Of a stretch of DNA of 64,000 nucleotides, positions 17,427 to 26,352 are shown piece after piece. The DNA is from Pectobacterium sp. CFBP8739 (lineage in GTDB: Bacteria; Pseudomonadota; Gammaproteobacteria; Enterobacterales; Enterobacteriaceae): positions 1-64,000 of the forward strand of contig NZ_JACDRR010000028.1 in the NCBI RefSeq assembly GCF_013449375.1. The letters run 5' to 3'. The notes under the pieces are model-generated. The model was not told the origin of the DNA. It ran no database searches and worked only from the letters and a program-made list of their open reading frames with translations. Both the position numbers and the translations under genes were made by a program. Positions within the stretch are counted from its first letter, which is position 1; every line of letters begins with the position of its first letter.

Positions 17427-18038
17427 ATGTCACATATTGCACTCATTGGCGCCTCCGGTGATGCCGGTTCACGCATTCTTAAAGAGTTATCAGATCGTGG
17501 GCATACGGTCACCGCCATCGCACGCCATCCAGAAAAAATTGCCTCACTGCCGAACGTCACCGCTAAACAAGGAGACGCGCTGGATAAAGATGCGCTGGTC
17601 GCGTTATTCAAAGGGCATGATGCGGTGGTCAGCGCGGTTAAATTTGGCTCATCCGACCCAGCGACCCTGATTGCAGCCGTTAAAGCCGCAGGAGTAAAAC
17701 GCTATTTGGTCGTCGGCGGCGCGGGGAGTCTGGAAATCGCGCCGGGTCAGCGTTTAATCGATCAGCCGGGCTTCCCTGATGCTTACCGCCCTGAAGCCTC
17801 CCGTGGTGCTGCCTTCCTCGACTTGCTCAAGCAAGAGAAAGATCTTGATTGGTCCTTCCTCTCGCCGTCCGCCGAATTTGTTCCGGGCCAGCGCACAGGC
17901 ACCTTCCGTCTCGGCAAAGACACACTGCTCAGTAATGACAAGGGCAGCAGCATTTCCTTTGAGGACTACGCTGTCGCACTGGTTGATGAAATCGAAAATC
18001 CGGCACACTCCCGTCAACGCTTTACTGTGGGTTATTAA
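17427..18038 (+). CDS. NAD(P)-binding (NmrA/atypical SDR) protein
   Basis: 203 residues. IALIGASGDAGSRILKEL is a GxxGxxG Rossmann motif at the very N-terminus, followed by AIARHPEKI and a VVSAVKFGSSDP stretch. YLVVGGAGSLEI and LDWSFLSPSAEFVPGQRTG are typical of the YwnB/atypical SDR group. It lacks the YxxxK catalytic pair. AAGGAG lies six bases before the ATG. Expression is probably repressed by the divergent HxlR-type protein. A quinone- or aldehyde-stress reductase is likely, by family. Confidence 0.87.
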   Translation: MSHIALIGASGDAGSRILKELSDRGHTVTAIARHPEKIASLPNVTAKQGDALDKDALVALFKGHDAVVSAVKFGSSDPATLIAAVKAAGVKRYLVVGGAGSLEIAPGQRLIDQPGFPDAYRPEASRGAAFLDLLKQEKDLDWSFLSPSAEFVPGQRTGTFRLGKDTLLSNDKGSSISFEDYAVALVDEIENPAHSRQRFTVGY

Positions 18039-18202
18039 ACCCTGCGACGATCCGCACCTTACCCATAGTCTCTCAACAATGTGTGGATCTCGCGTTATAC
18101 CGATAGGTCGTAGAGATAGAACAGAACGGTATCAGCGAGCGGCGTGAGTTTGTTATGGTGTGACCTTAACTCGCTCTCTTTTCATGCATAAGGAGTTTTT
18201 CA

Positions 18203-19042
18203 ATGGCTACGTCCCCAACCTATGTACCGCCCAAAGTCTGGCAGCCCGCCTCTTCCGGTGGTGCCTTCGCCAATATTAACCGTCCAATAGCCGGTCCGAC
18301 GCACGAAAAAGCGCTGCCCGTTGGCAAACATCCGCTTCAACTTTATTCGCTGGCGACGCCGAACGGTGTGAAAGTGACGATCATGCTGGAAGAACTGCTG
18401 GCGCTGGGTCACTCGGGTGCCGAGTACGATGCCTGGCTAATTAAGATAGGCGATGGCGATCAGTTTTCGAGCGGGTTTGTTGACGTCAATCCGAACTCCA
18501 AAATACCGGCGTTGCTTGATCAAAGCGGCGACAAACCGGTTCGCGTGTTTGAGTCCGGTTCCATTCTGGTGTATCTGGCCGAAAAATTTGGCGCCCTGTT
18601 GCCGAAGGATCTCGCTACACGCACGGAAACGCTGAACTGGCTCTTCTGGCAGATGGGCTCCGCCCCTTACGTTGGCGGTGGATTTGGCCATTTCTACGCC
18701 TACGCGCCGGAAAAATTTGAATACCCGATCAACCGTTTCACAATGGAAACCAAGCGTCAGTTGGATGTGCTTAACCGCCAACTGGCAGAGAACCGCTATC
18801 TGGCCGGCGACAGCTACACCATTGCCGATATCGCGGTGTGGCCGTGGTACGGCGGATTGGTACAAAACGCGCTTTACTCCGCCGCAGAGTTCCTGTCCGC
18901 ACACGAATACACGCATGTGATCCGTTGGGCTAACGAGATTGCAGCCCGTCCAGCGGTAATTCGCGGTCGTAAGGTCAATCGCACCTGGGGTGACGAATCA
19001 GAGCAGGTCGCCGAGCGCCATCAGGCATCCGATCTGGATTAA
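18203..19042 (+). CDS. yghU: YghU-type glutathione S-transferase / disulfide-bond oxidoreductase
   Basis: 279 residues, slightly shorter than the 288 of E. coli YghU. The long N-terminal extension (YVPPKVWQPASSGGAFANIN) precedes the thioredoxin-like domain (LQLYSLATPNGVKVTIMLEEL, with the conserved Thr-Pro-Asn-Gly-Val-Lys). NPNSKIPAL and VFESGSILVYLAEKFG bind glutathione. The helical C-terminal domain has YTIADIAVWPWYGG. This subgroup binds two glutathiones and reduces organic peroxides and disulfides. A GGAG site precedes the ATG. Location beside an HxlR/reductase pair suggests redox stress. Confidence 0.92.
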   Translation: MATSPTYVPPKVWQPASSGGAFANINRPIAGPTHEKALPVGKHPLQLYSLATPNGVKVTIMLEELLALGHSGAEYDAWLIKIGDGDQFSSGFVDVNPNSKIPALLDQSGDKPVRVFESGSILVYLAEKFGALLPKDLATRTETLNWLFWQMGSAPYVGGGFGHFYAYAPEKFEYPINRFTMETKRQLDVLNRQLAENRYLAGDSYTIADIAVWPWYGGLVQNALYSAAEFLSAHEYTHVIRWANEIAARPAVIRGRKVNRTWGDESEQVAERHQASDLD

Positions 19043-19087
19043 TCGTCTGCCGCCTGCCGATCATGCAGGCGGCATCCCGATTTACCC

Positions 19088-19241
19088 TCAGCGCCCTTCT
19101 CTTTCCAGCACGCGATTATCCACCAGCGCGTCTTCCGCGACATTGATGTCCGCCTGCCGCGCGGCATACCAGCCACTCAGCAGTGCGCCGATGGCACAAG
19201 CGGTGAGTAACATCACCGGCGGAAGCAACGAGCCGTCGCGA
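19088..19241 (-). pseudogene. C-terminal fragment of an MFS-type transporter
   Basis: The minus strand reads GFIRDGSLLPPVMLLTACA, IGALLSGWYAARQ and a polar tail ending VLEREGR before a stop. This looks like the last transmembrane helix and C-terminus of a major-facilitator transporter. The frame has no start, and upstream it runs into a plus-strand coding remnant, so most of the gene has been deleted. Confidence 0.5.
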
Positions 19242-19257
19242 ATGAAGCCCACGTGCC

Positions 19258-19424
19258 GTTATGTCGCCATCATCAAGGTGGTCGTACCCGACAGCGCGGC
19301 GCTGCCGCTGGGTACGCTACTGAACGGTTTTTTCATCCGCGCACTGCTGGAAAAACACGAGCGCACGCTGCCGCGCGCTCTGATTTATCAGTCGGTTTCA
19401 GCGTTGTATAACGCCTTTCGCTAA
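19258..19424 (+). pseudogene. C-terminal gene fragment, family not identified
   Basis: The plus strand reads RYVAIIKVVVPDSAALPLG, TLLNGFFIRALLEKHER and TLPRALIYQSVSALYNAFR before a stop. The composition is that of a real protein C-terminus, but no start or N-terminal part exists. It abuts the transporter remnant on the opposite strand, as if a deletion had joined the 3-prime ends of two convergent or formerly separated genes. Confidence 0.4.
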
Positions 19425-19425
19425 A

Positions 19426-19457
19426 CCAAACGGTTTTCTCGCAGAAAAACCGTTTGG
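19426..19457. terminator. Hairpin after truncated gene
   Basis: CCAAACGGTTTT pairs with AAAACCGTTTGG around an eight-base loop, two bases after the fragment's stop codon. It is probably the retained bidirectional terminator of the lost gene. Confidence 0.5.
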
Positions 19458-19669
19458 CCCCCAATGATTGCTGCCTTTCTGACTCTTCTTTTGCATAAAA
19501 CTGTACATATGTACCACTCATTATCTAGTTATCAAGCACAACCCATTCTCGTCCGGATGAGAACACATGTGCATTCGTTGGGATATCAACCGTAACCAAG
19601 ATGAATCCGCTGCTGTCGGTGTGAAAGACGCATGGGGCTGATGATGTATAGAAACGAACTGAGTAGCAT

Positions 19670-19713
19670 AAAAAATCGACCTCTGCCCTCTCACGTCAAG
19701 GAGGAGGCAAAGG
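19670..19713 (-). terminator. Rho-independent terminator of cheV
   Basis: On the minus strand CCTTTGCCTCCT pairs with AGAGGGCAGAGG (one mismatch, G-U pairs), followed within four bases by six T. It lies 26 bases past the cheV stop. Confidence 0.7.
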
Positions 19714-19738
19714 CCGAATGCTGTGATCACTGGAACGA

Positions 19739-20704
19739 TTAACGGCGCACTTTATTCAGTACGGTCTGAATCGCCGACGACAGCTCATTGATCTCGAATT
19801 TCGCGACGTAAGCATCTGCACCCACATTGCGTACGTGATCTTCGTTCGCGCTACCAGACAGTGAAGAGTGAATCACGACAGGAATATTCTTTAGATATTC
19901 TTCACGTTTGATATTTCTTGTCAGCGTAAAACCGTCCATTTCCGGCATTTCCAAGTCCGTCAGAACCATTGAGATTTTGTCCGAAATAGGTCTGCCTTCC
20001 GACTGTGCTTCTTGCGCAATTTGCCGTATCTTATTCCAAGCATCCTGTCCGGTGATGTGCATACTAAATGGAATGCCCATCTGGTTTAGTCCCTGTTCAA
20101 GCAGTGAACGGGCGACTTTGGAGTCTTCCGCCACAATCGCAATCGCGCCTGGGGTGTATGGGAAAGTTTTCTCTTCGCTGTTCTTGAGTGTGGTTTCCCG
20201 CTCACCGGGGATGATATCAAACAGAATCTGTTCAACATCCAACACCAACGCCAAACGATTACTGTCCTTGTTGGTATCAAGACGCGCGATACTCGTGATG
20301 TAAGTGTTACTGATACCCGCTTCAGCAGCCAAAACCTGGCTCCATTCCAAGCGTACAATGTCATCTACCGATTCCACTGCAAACGCCTGCGTACTACGTG
20401 CATATTCAGTGATTAGAAGAATATTCAGCCCTGTTTCCGGCTTACTGCCCACCACGGCAGGGAGGTCGATAACAGGAATGATTTGCCCACGAATGTTAAC
20501 CATACCCAGCATTGGCGATGTCATGCCCGCTGCTTTGGTTAAAGCAGGCATCGGCACAATTTCACGCAATTTGAACACGTTAATACCGAACAGCTCAGAT
20601 TTGCCACCGTCGGGTGATTTACCCAGCTGGAATAATAAGAGTTCAAATTTATTAGCAGAGGTGAGGTTTGTTCTCTCATCGATTTCTTTTTGAAAATTAT
20701 CCAT
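19739..20704 (-). CDS. cheV: CheV chemotaxis coupling protein (CheW-REC)
   Basis: 321 residues from an ATG with TGAGGAAAAC upstream. The N-terminal half is a CheW domain (FELLLFQLGK, LFGINVFKLREIVPMPALTKA, GMVNIRGQIIPVIDLP, LALVLDVEQIL). The C-terminal half is a receiver domain (AIVAEDSKVARSLL, MVLTDLEMPEMDGFTL with the phospho-accepting Asp, VIHSSLSG, ADAYVAKF with the conserved Lys). CheV couples chemoreceptors to CheA and adapts the array through phosphorylation. It is monocistronic and away from the main chemotaxis operon, as in Salmonella. A weak sigma-28-like match (TTATCCAG, 15 bases, TTTG on the plus strand at 20828-20854) lies upstream. Confidence 0.93.
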   Translation of the reverse strand: MDNFQKEIDERTNLTSANKFELLLFQLGKSPDGGKSELFGINVFKLREIVPMPALTKAAGMTSPMLGMVNIRGQIIPVIDLPAVVGSKPETGLNILLITEYARSTQAFAVESVDDIVRLEWSQVLAAEAGISNTYITSIARLDTNKDSNRLALVLDVEQILFDIIPGERETTLKNSEEKTFPYTPGAIAIVAEDSKVARSLLEQGLNQMGIPFSMHITGQDAWNKIRQIAQEAQSEGRPISDKISMVLTDLEMPEMDGFTLTRNIKREEYLKNIPVVIHSSLSGSANEDHVRNVGADAYVAKFEINELSSAIQTVLNKVRR

Positions 20705-21079
20705 GTTTTCCTCAGTGCGAGTCATTGTCATTATAGGTATACCGTAACAAGGCAACATTCGAGATGTGAGCAAACAGGAACCAACATCCGACCGCTCCAC
20801 TGTACGTAATAGTCGTGTTCTTCAATCTTATCCAGCGTCAAGCGTAAATATTTGTTAAGTGTGTCGACCTTATCATCCAACGATGCTTGTCATCGGAAGA
20901 GTAGACAGATATCCGTCCTCTCAAATATAACCGTCGGCTAGCACCCTTAAGGTGCGGATGACATTCCCTGAATCATTAATATCGGCAGAATTTGCCAACA
21001 CCTTATCCCAAATCGTGACAGAAATGTTGTCTGAGAAGAAAACCTCTCATCCTTCTTGTTAGTATGGGTATGAAGGTGC

Positions 21080-21443
21080 TCAAAACACTGTCTGTTTCGT
21101 TGTTAAAAGAGACACATAGAGACCGTCATTGAGCGTAGGAAGATGACAAAAGGCGGCAAGGGAAGGAATCTCGATGAGTTTACTCAGGTAAGTGATTCGG
21201 GTGACAAATCTGCCGGGAACAGATTTGAACGCTGCTTGAATCAGCCCTTCAGGGCGAGGCCCACGACGAGCCGAGTATTTGAACCAAACCAACGCACATG
21301 CAACTTGAAGTATAACGGGTATAGACAGAATACGTTCGGTAGAGAACATCGCTACGTCATCGATGAACTGTTGGTTGGTATACCAATCGAGTAAGGGCTC
21401 TACAATGAATCGGAAGAGAAAACAGGGTTGATAAGCGAAAACG
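21080..21443 (-). pseudogene. Degraded membrane-protein remnant, possibly DUF418-like
   Basis: An open minus-strand stretch reads FRFIVEPLLDWYTNQQF, ILSIPVILQVACALVWFKYSA and then RRGPRPEGLIQAAF. Only an internal Met at 21349 could start an 89-residue product, with no ribosome-binding site. The order of a helix ending in a W-F-x-Y motif, then a GP-x-E-x-L turn resembles the C-terminus of DUF418/YeiB membrane proteins. Identity is weak; it may be a chance frame. Confidence 0.25.
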
Positions 21444-21483
21444 GATTATTTACTATCCAGCCCCGCATGACGGGAGAGCTGTT

Positions 21484-21518
21484 TTTAGGGCGTGTGGTTT
21501 GACACCACACACCCTAAA
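21484..21518. repeat. Strong 15-bp inverted repeat
   Basis: TTTAGGGCGTGTGGT pairs with ACCACACACCCTAAA around a five-base loop with one mismatch. The flanks give no U-tract in the right place on either strand, so it is not a classical terminator. It lies 238 bases before the LuxR-type start codon. Confidence 0.6.
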
Positions 21519-21755
21519 TTCAGTAGACAGAACAGGAGCAAAATTACGGGTAATTCCCTGGGTTGGCAAATCAATCTGTAACAAAATTTTTTAAACTTAC
21601 TTTCTTAATTTTTTTAAAAACCGTCCTGTTCATGAAAAAAATTATAAGTGATATCATGGGGTAACAGTAGTTAGACTTAGGTATAGGTCAGCACTATACT
21701 TTTATGACATTACCTATATCATGGGTATCTTCTTGCTTTTTATTGAGGCCGTTAC

Positions 21756-22493
21756 ATGTCTGTATTTTGCTCTGATAATGAAATTATCAATAACACGATA
21801 AAAAGCTATCTCGGCCGAAAGTTAAAGCAGTATGGCGACCTGAAATACGCTTATATGATCATGAACAAGAAGAACCCCTCTCAAGTTGTGATCATCTCAA
21901 ATTACCCGCAGGAATGGGTTAATACCTATAAAGAAAATAATTATCAGCATATCGACCCAGTTATTTTGACGGCGATAAATAAAGTCTCGCCGTTCTCTTG
22001 GGAAGACAACATTGTTATTAATTCTAAGTTGAAGTTCTCCAAGATTTTTAATCTGTCAAAAGAGTACGATATTGTTAATGGCTACACCTTTGTGCTGCAT
22101 GACAACAATAATAATCTGGCGGCGCTATCGATTATGTTTGAAGAGCACTCGCCAACGGATATGGAAAATATTGTTGAGGAAAACAAAGACAAACTGCAAA
22201 TGCTGCTCATTACCATTCATGAGAAAATCACCACGCTTTACAAAGAGATGACACAAAGCCCTCAGAGCAGAAAACAAGGCGACAAAGAGATTTTCTCCCA
22301 ACGTGAAAATGAAATTTTGTACTGGGCCAGCATGGGAAAAACCTATCCGGAAATTGCGCTGATTCTGGATATCAAAATCAGTACCGTGAAATTTCATATT
22401 GGCAATGTGGTAAAAAAACTGGGCGTGCTGAATGCCAAACATGCCATCAGGCTGGGTGTAGAATTGCAGCTTATCAAGCCTGAACCGTTATAA
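21756..22493 (+). CDS. expR2: LuxR-type quorum-sensing receptor, ExpR2/VirR-like
   Basis: 245 residues. The N-terminal autoinducer domain has the Pectobacterium-type blocks [59 protein letters not shown] and [13 protein letters not shown]. The C-terminal LuxR helix-turn-helix is complete ([58 protein letters not shown]). The sequence is very like ExpR of soft-rot Pectobacterium. No luxI-type synthase is next to it, whereas expR1 is normally convergent with expI, so this is the unlinked paralogue ExpR2/VirR. Such proteins bind DNA without acylhomoserine lactone and release it with ligand, controlling exoenzyme virulence genes through RsmA. Confidence 0.88.
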   Translation: MSVFCSDNEIINNTIKSYLGRKLKQYGDLKYAYMIMNKKNPSQVVIISNYPQEWVNTYKENNYQHIDPVILTAINKVSPFSWEDNIVINSKLKFSKIFNLSKEYDIVNGYTFVLHDNNNNLAALSIMFEEHSPTDMENIVEENKDKLQMLLITIHEKITTLYKEMTQSPQSRKQGDKEIFSQRENEILYWASMGKTYPEIALILDIKISTVKFHIGNVVKKLGVLNAKHAIRLGVELQLIKPEPL

Positions 22494-22510
22494 TTATTAT
22501 CAAGTCTATT

Positions 22511-24283
22511 TCACCTTAGCGAGATAGGCTGTTGCGCGTTCCACAACGCGCGATAACGGCCTTCAGCGTGCAGTAATTCGCTGTGCGTTCCCTGCTGGGA
22601 AATAACGCCCTTCTCCACTACCAGAATTCGATGTGCCCCCACAATCGTCGATAGCCGATGGGCAATGACAATAACCGTCTTGTCCTGAACCAGCCTGTCT
22701 ATCGCCCGCTGTACGGCGAGCTCGCTTTCGGTATCCAACGCCGCCGTCGGTTCATCCAGAATCACAATCGGCGCATCCTTCAATAATGCCCGCGCAATTG
22801 AAATACGCTGCCGTTCACCGCCGGATAATCGGCCACCGGTATCACCGAGCCGCGTTTGCCATCCCTGCGGCAGTCGTTGAATAAAATCCAGACACTGGGC
22901 AGCCTCGGCAGCCCGCTCGACCTCTGCGTCGCTGGCATCCGGACGCGCCATCCGAATGTTTGCCAACACCGAATCATCAAACAGATAGACATCCTGAAAC
23001 ACCACGGAAATCAGCCGATTTAATTCACGCGTTGGAATGTGGCGAATATCCACGCCGCCGATACACACCCGCCCGCTTTGCGGATCAGCATGACGCATCA
23101 GCAGTCGCGTCATCGTCGTTTTCCCCGAACCTGATGGCCCAACCAGTGCCGTCATCCCCTTCTCCGGCAGCGCAATATCTACCCTATCAAGCACTGCCTC
23201 AGCCTTGTCCGCATAGCGGAAGCTCACCTGCTCGAACGCAATCGCATAGGTCGTCGGCATCTCAACAGGCTGGTATACGGGAAGCGGCTCAATCGCTAGC
23301 AGTTCCTCAATACGATGCAGCGCCGTATCAATCAGTTCCAGCACAGCTGTATAGCTGACAAACGTCGCCAGCGGTTCAGAGAAGCGCACTACAATCACCA
23401 TCATCGCGGCGACGATGGCCATATCCCACGCGCCCACCACAACGCCGCTGATACCTAGAATCAGTACGCCCTGAAGACCTAACTCCACGACGCTGGCAAC
23501 CACCGCACCGGGTTTGGCACCGCTGCGGTGAGCGGACGTTTGTATCTGCTGTAGATACTGAAAACGCTGACGCAGCGCCGATGTACGTTCAGCCTGCTGA
23601 CAGCTGGTTCTCAAGACGGCGAGCCCCTGCACATATTCCACAATATCGGCACTGGTTTGCTGGTTCGCCTCCGCCAGCGCCTGCATTGTGTGTACAAATG
23701 CTGGTCGCCGCCAGCGATATAGCAGCGCGATAGCGGGAAAGATCAGCAGCAGGCTCACGCCCAATCGCCATTCCACCATCAGCATGACGAGCGCTATCAC
23801 GACGGGCGTCACGATAGCCAGCAGCAGCTGGTTGACTATCGCCAGCATATAGTTCAGGTTCTCATCCACGCTGCCCAGCAGCAGCGCGTTGATATCCCCC
23901 GCCCGCGCGGACTGGAGCGTGGTTAGCGGCATACTGCGCAGCTGTTCTCCCAGACGCATACGTAGCTCGTGAGTCGCCGCCGCAAGCTGCCCGCGATATT
24001 CAAACCCTTGCCCATACCAACGCAGCACCAGCGTCAGCAGGCTTAGAAAAGTCATAAGTCCCAGCAAGATCGCTATCTCGCGGGAAGCCTCCACGTGGGT
24101 GAACGCCGACAGCAGCGGAAACAGGCAGGCTAGCGCCACCCCTTGGGTAATAGCCGCCGCCAGCAGGCTCAGGCAACATCGACGGAACCGCCGAGATTGT
24201 AAACCCGTCACCCGCTCCAACTGACGATACGTGTGCCACCCTGCGGATAGCCACGCAGTTATGGCAGAATGGTTTTTGTTCAT
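22511..24283 (-). CDS. ybtQ: YbtQ-like siderophore uptake ABC transporter
   Basis: 590 residues, an ABC half-transporter with six N-terminal helices and a C-terminal ATPase (Walker A GPSGSGKTT, signature LSGGERQR, Walker B IVILDEPTAALD, HRLST). The ATG overlaps the stop of the upstream ABC gene (TGATG), so the two are translationally coupled and form a heterodimer. Although built like exporters, YbtP and YbtQ of Yersinia import ferric yersiniabactin across the inner membrane. The assignment rests on the order ybtQ-ybtP-ybtA and on the nearby ybtX and fyuA genes. Confidence 0.87.
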   Translation of the reverse strand: MNKNHSAITAWLSAGWHTYRQLERVTGLQSRRFRRCCLSLLAAAITQGVALACLFPLLSAFTHVEASREIAILLGLMTFLSLLTLVLRWYGQGFEYRGQLAAATHELRMRLGEQLRSMPLTTLQSARAGDINALLLGSVDENLNYMLAIVNQLLLAIVTPVVIALVMLMVEWRLGVSLLLIFPAIALLYRWRRPAFVHTMQALAEANQQTSADIVEYVQGLAVLRTSCQQAERTSALRQRFQYLQQIQTSAHRSGAKPGAVVASVVELGLQGVLILGISGVVVGAWDMAIVAAMMVIVVRFSEPLATFVSYTAVLELIDTALHRIEELLAIEPLPVYQPVEMPTTYAIAFEQVSFRYADKAEAVLDRVDIALPEKGMTALVGPSGSGKTTMTRLLMRHADPQSGRVCIGGVDIRHIPTRELNRLISVVFQDVYLFDDSVLANIRMARPDASDAEVERAAEAAQCLDFIQRLPQGWQTRLGDTGGRLSGGERQRISIARALLKDAPIVILDEPTAALDTESELAVQRAIDRLVQDKTVIVIAHRLSTIVGAHRILVVEKGVISQQGTHSELLHAEGRYRALWNAQQPISLR

Positions 24284-26121
24284 CACGCGCGATCTCCTGA
24301 CCGTCCGTTGCTCGACAATGTGCTGCACGGTGCATTGCCTAGCGCCCAGTTCTGTGCCTGCTCATAGTGTCGCCACAGTTCGCTATAGCGACCTTGCGCC
24401 GCTAGCAGCACGTCATGACGACCCGATTCGCTCAGCCGTCCACGATCGAAGACCACGATCTGGTCAGCATCACGAATCGTCGACAGGCGGTGCGCCACCA
24501 TAATGACCGTTTTCCCCCGCATCAGGACGCCGAGCGCCGCCAGCAGCGCTGCCTCGTTTTCCGGGTCGGCAAATGCCGTCGGTTCATCCAGCACCAGAAT
24601 CGGCCGGTTGTGCAACAGCGCCCGCGCGATGGCGATACGCTGGCGCTGTCCGCCGGACAGGAACTGGCCGCGCTCACCCGCCAACGTGTCGTAACCCTGC
24701 GGCAACGCCATGATAAAATCGTGCGCCTGTGCCGCCGTCGCGGCGGCAATCACCTCTTCCATGCTTTTCTCAGGCAAGCCGAGCCGGATGTTATTAGCGA
24801 TGGTGTCCGCAAACAGGAAGGATTCCTGAAACACAAACGACACCTGCTGCATGAGCGTGGCGGTTTTCATCTGCCGGATATCAACGCCGCCAATCAAAAT
24901 GCGCCCGGCCGTCACATCCCAAAAGCGAGGAATAAGCCGTGCTACGGTGGTTTTCCCCGCGCCAGACGCCCCCACCAACGCCGTCACCGAGCCTACTGGC
25001 ACCTGAAAACTCACGTCCTCCAGTACCCAGTCGCTCGCATGCTGGTCGTAGCGGAAACTCACCTGTTCAAAGCTCACGCTGGCATCGGCAGGCAAAGCAT
25101 CGCTTTCCGCTTCCGGCAGCGGCGACAGCGCCAGCACGTCCTGAATCCGGCTGATACTCAATCGCGTTTTCGCTACCATGTGGTTCAACGACATCATCGG
25201 CATAACGGCCTCCGCCATACCATTACCGAGCAGTAGCACCGCGACCCACAGGCTGAAATCAAGCTCGCCGGCGTAATAGAAACCGTATGCCACCCAGCAT
25301 AGCGCCAGCAGCGTAGGAAGCGGGTTAAGCACCGCGAAGGAGAAACGCGCCGAAAAGCCTGCCTGCTGATACCAGCGCGTAAGCACGTCCAGATAATTTT
25401 CCAGCGCCTGCTGGTAGCGCCCAAACGTTGACGCCCCCGTATCGAAGGTACGCACCACCGGCATCGCCTGCACAAATTCGATCACGGCGGTACTCACGGC
25501 TTCCCGCGCGTGGTTGTAGCGCTGGTTCATCTCACCCGCATTGCGCCTCGCCAGACTCAATACCACGGCGCCGATGGCCAACACCAGCAAGGCCGCCAGC
25601 GCTAAACGCCAGTCCAACCAGAACAACAGTGCCCCCGTACACAACGGTGCCACAAAGGCACGGGCATAGAGCGGCGTGCTGTCCGCTACAAACAAGTGAA
25701 GCGCTTTGACATCATCCTGCACGATCTTCGCCAACGAACCGGTGCCCAGACGCTGCACCTCGCCCAGCGGGATCCGCGCCAGTTGCTCCGCCAGCGCGCT
25801 GCGAATCTGATTTTCCAGCCGAAACGCGGCGTAGTGAGACTGATTAAACGCCAGCAAACGCAGTAGATAACTGGCGCACAGGCACAGCAACGCTCCGACC
25901 ATCGTCGACAGCGGCCATGACGCGGGTTGCACGATCAGCAATTGGATACTCCACGCCAAAAAAAGCAGAAATGCGATGCCAACCAGAACCGACAACCCCG
26001 ACAGGCACATCGCCAGACGAATTTGCCCTCTTACGGGGTGCATAATGTGCCAAGCTCGGTTCTGTGGCGTAGAAGGTGGCGTGGCAGCGGATGAACCGCC
26101 CTCAACAGCGGAATGTGGCAT
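24283..26121 (-). CDS. ybtP: YbtP-like siderophore uptake ABC transporter
   Basis: 612 residues from the ATG at 26121, which follows GGAAGGAGAA. A polar N-terminal 35 residues precedes six membrane helices, then the ATPase with GASGAGKTT, LSGGQRQR, ILVLDEPTAFAD and the HRLST switch. It pairs with the downstream ybtQ-like gene. A Fur-like box (26200-26218) and a direct-repeat operator (26230-26260) lie 79-139 bases upstream, between this gene and the divergent AraC-type gene. It is expected to import a ferric thiazoline-type siderophore; the exact ligand is unknown. Confidence 0.87.
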   Translation of the reverse strand: MPHSAVEGGSSAATPPSTPQNRAWHIMHPVRGQIRLAMCLSGLSVLVGIAFLLFLAWSIQLLIVQPASWPLSTMVGALLCLCASYLLRLLAFNQSHYAAFRLENQIRSALAEQLARIPLGEVQRLGTGSLAKIVQDDVKALHLFVADSTPLYARAFVAPLCTGALLFWLDWRLALAALLVLAIGAVVLSLARRNAGEMNQRYNHAREAVSTAVIEFVQAMPVVRTFDTGASTFGRYQQALENYLDVLTRWYQQAGFSARFSFAVLNPLPTLLALCWVAYGFYYAGELDFSLWVAVLLLGNGMAEAVMPMMSLNHMVAKTRLSISRIQDVLALSPLPEAESDALPADASVSFEQVSFRYDQHASDWVLEDVSFQVPVGSVTALVGASGAGKTTVARLIPRFWDVTAGRILIGGVDIRQMKTATLMQQVSFVFQESFLFADTIANNIRLGLPEKSMEEVIAAATAAQAHDFIMALPQGYDTLAGERGQFLSGGQRQRIAIARALLHNRPILVLDEPTAFADPENEAALLAALGVLMRGKTVIMVAHRLSTIRDADQIVVFDRGRLSESGRHDVLLAAQGRYSELWRHYEQAQNWALGNAPCSTLSSNGRSGDRA

Positions 26122-26199
26122 AGTTGTTCTCTTTTCTCCTTCCCACACAGCCGCTTACCCGTAACGCAAGCAAATCAACTCGACGGCGGCAACAAAGTC

Positions 26200-26218
26200 A
26201 GGAATAATAACTATTCTC
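26200..26218 (-). promoter_or_regulatory. Fur-like box before ybtP
   Basis: On the minus strand GAGAATAGTTATTATTCCT matches 11 of 19 positions of the Fur consensus GATAATGATAATCATTATC. The match is modest, but the position upstream of an iron-uptake operon supports it. Confidence 0.45.
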
Positions 26219-26229
26219 AATTGCGCATC

Positions 26230-26260
26230 TACCCGATTCGAACCAATTTCTACCCGAATC
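26230..26260 (-). promoter_or_regulatory. YbtA-type direct-repeat operator, copy 1
   Basis: TACCCGATTC (26230-26239) and TACCCGAATC (26251-26260) are direct repeats 21 bases apart, that is, two helical turns. On the minus strand they read GAWTCGGGTA. Two more copies with the same 21-base spacing lie before the 140-aa gene and fyuA. A dimeric AraC-family activator is expected to bind; the adjacent ybtA-like gene is the obvious candidate. Confidence 0.75.
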
Positions 26261-26352
26261 GGTACAGGTTACCGCCATCAACCACGTTGCGATGATAGTC
26301 CAATTACCGGATCGTCCGATGACCGCAACCCGTCTCTTCAGGAGCCTGTCCA

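Larger units (their letters stand above)
20705..21755. other. Kilobase without a supported gene
   Basis: Between cheV and the LuxR-type gene no confident gene is seen. It holds a degraded hydrophobic minus-strand frame (21080-21443), a strong hairpin (21484-21518) and the AT-rich promoter region of the LuxR-type gene, where ATAGGTCA at about 21684 and TGACATTACCTAT at about 21706 form a loose inverted repeat. Confidence 0.55.

Noticed and set aside
19521-19730. Minus-strand frame of 69 codons downstream of cheV
   Set aside because: It covers the cheV terminator and has no translation signal or family match.
26228-26262. GGTTCGAATC on the minus strand, like a tRNA T-loop
   Set aside because: No acceptor, D or anticodon stem can be formed around it. 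The sequence is explained by the direct-repeat operator.
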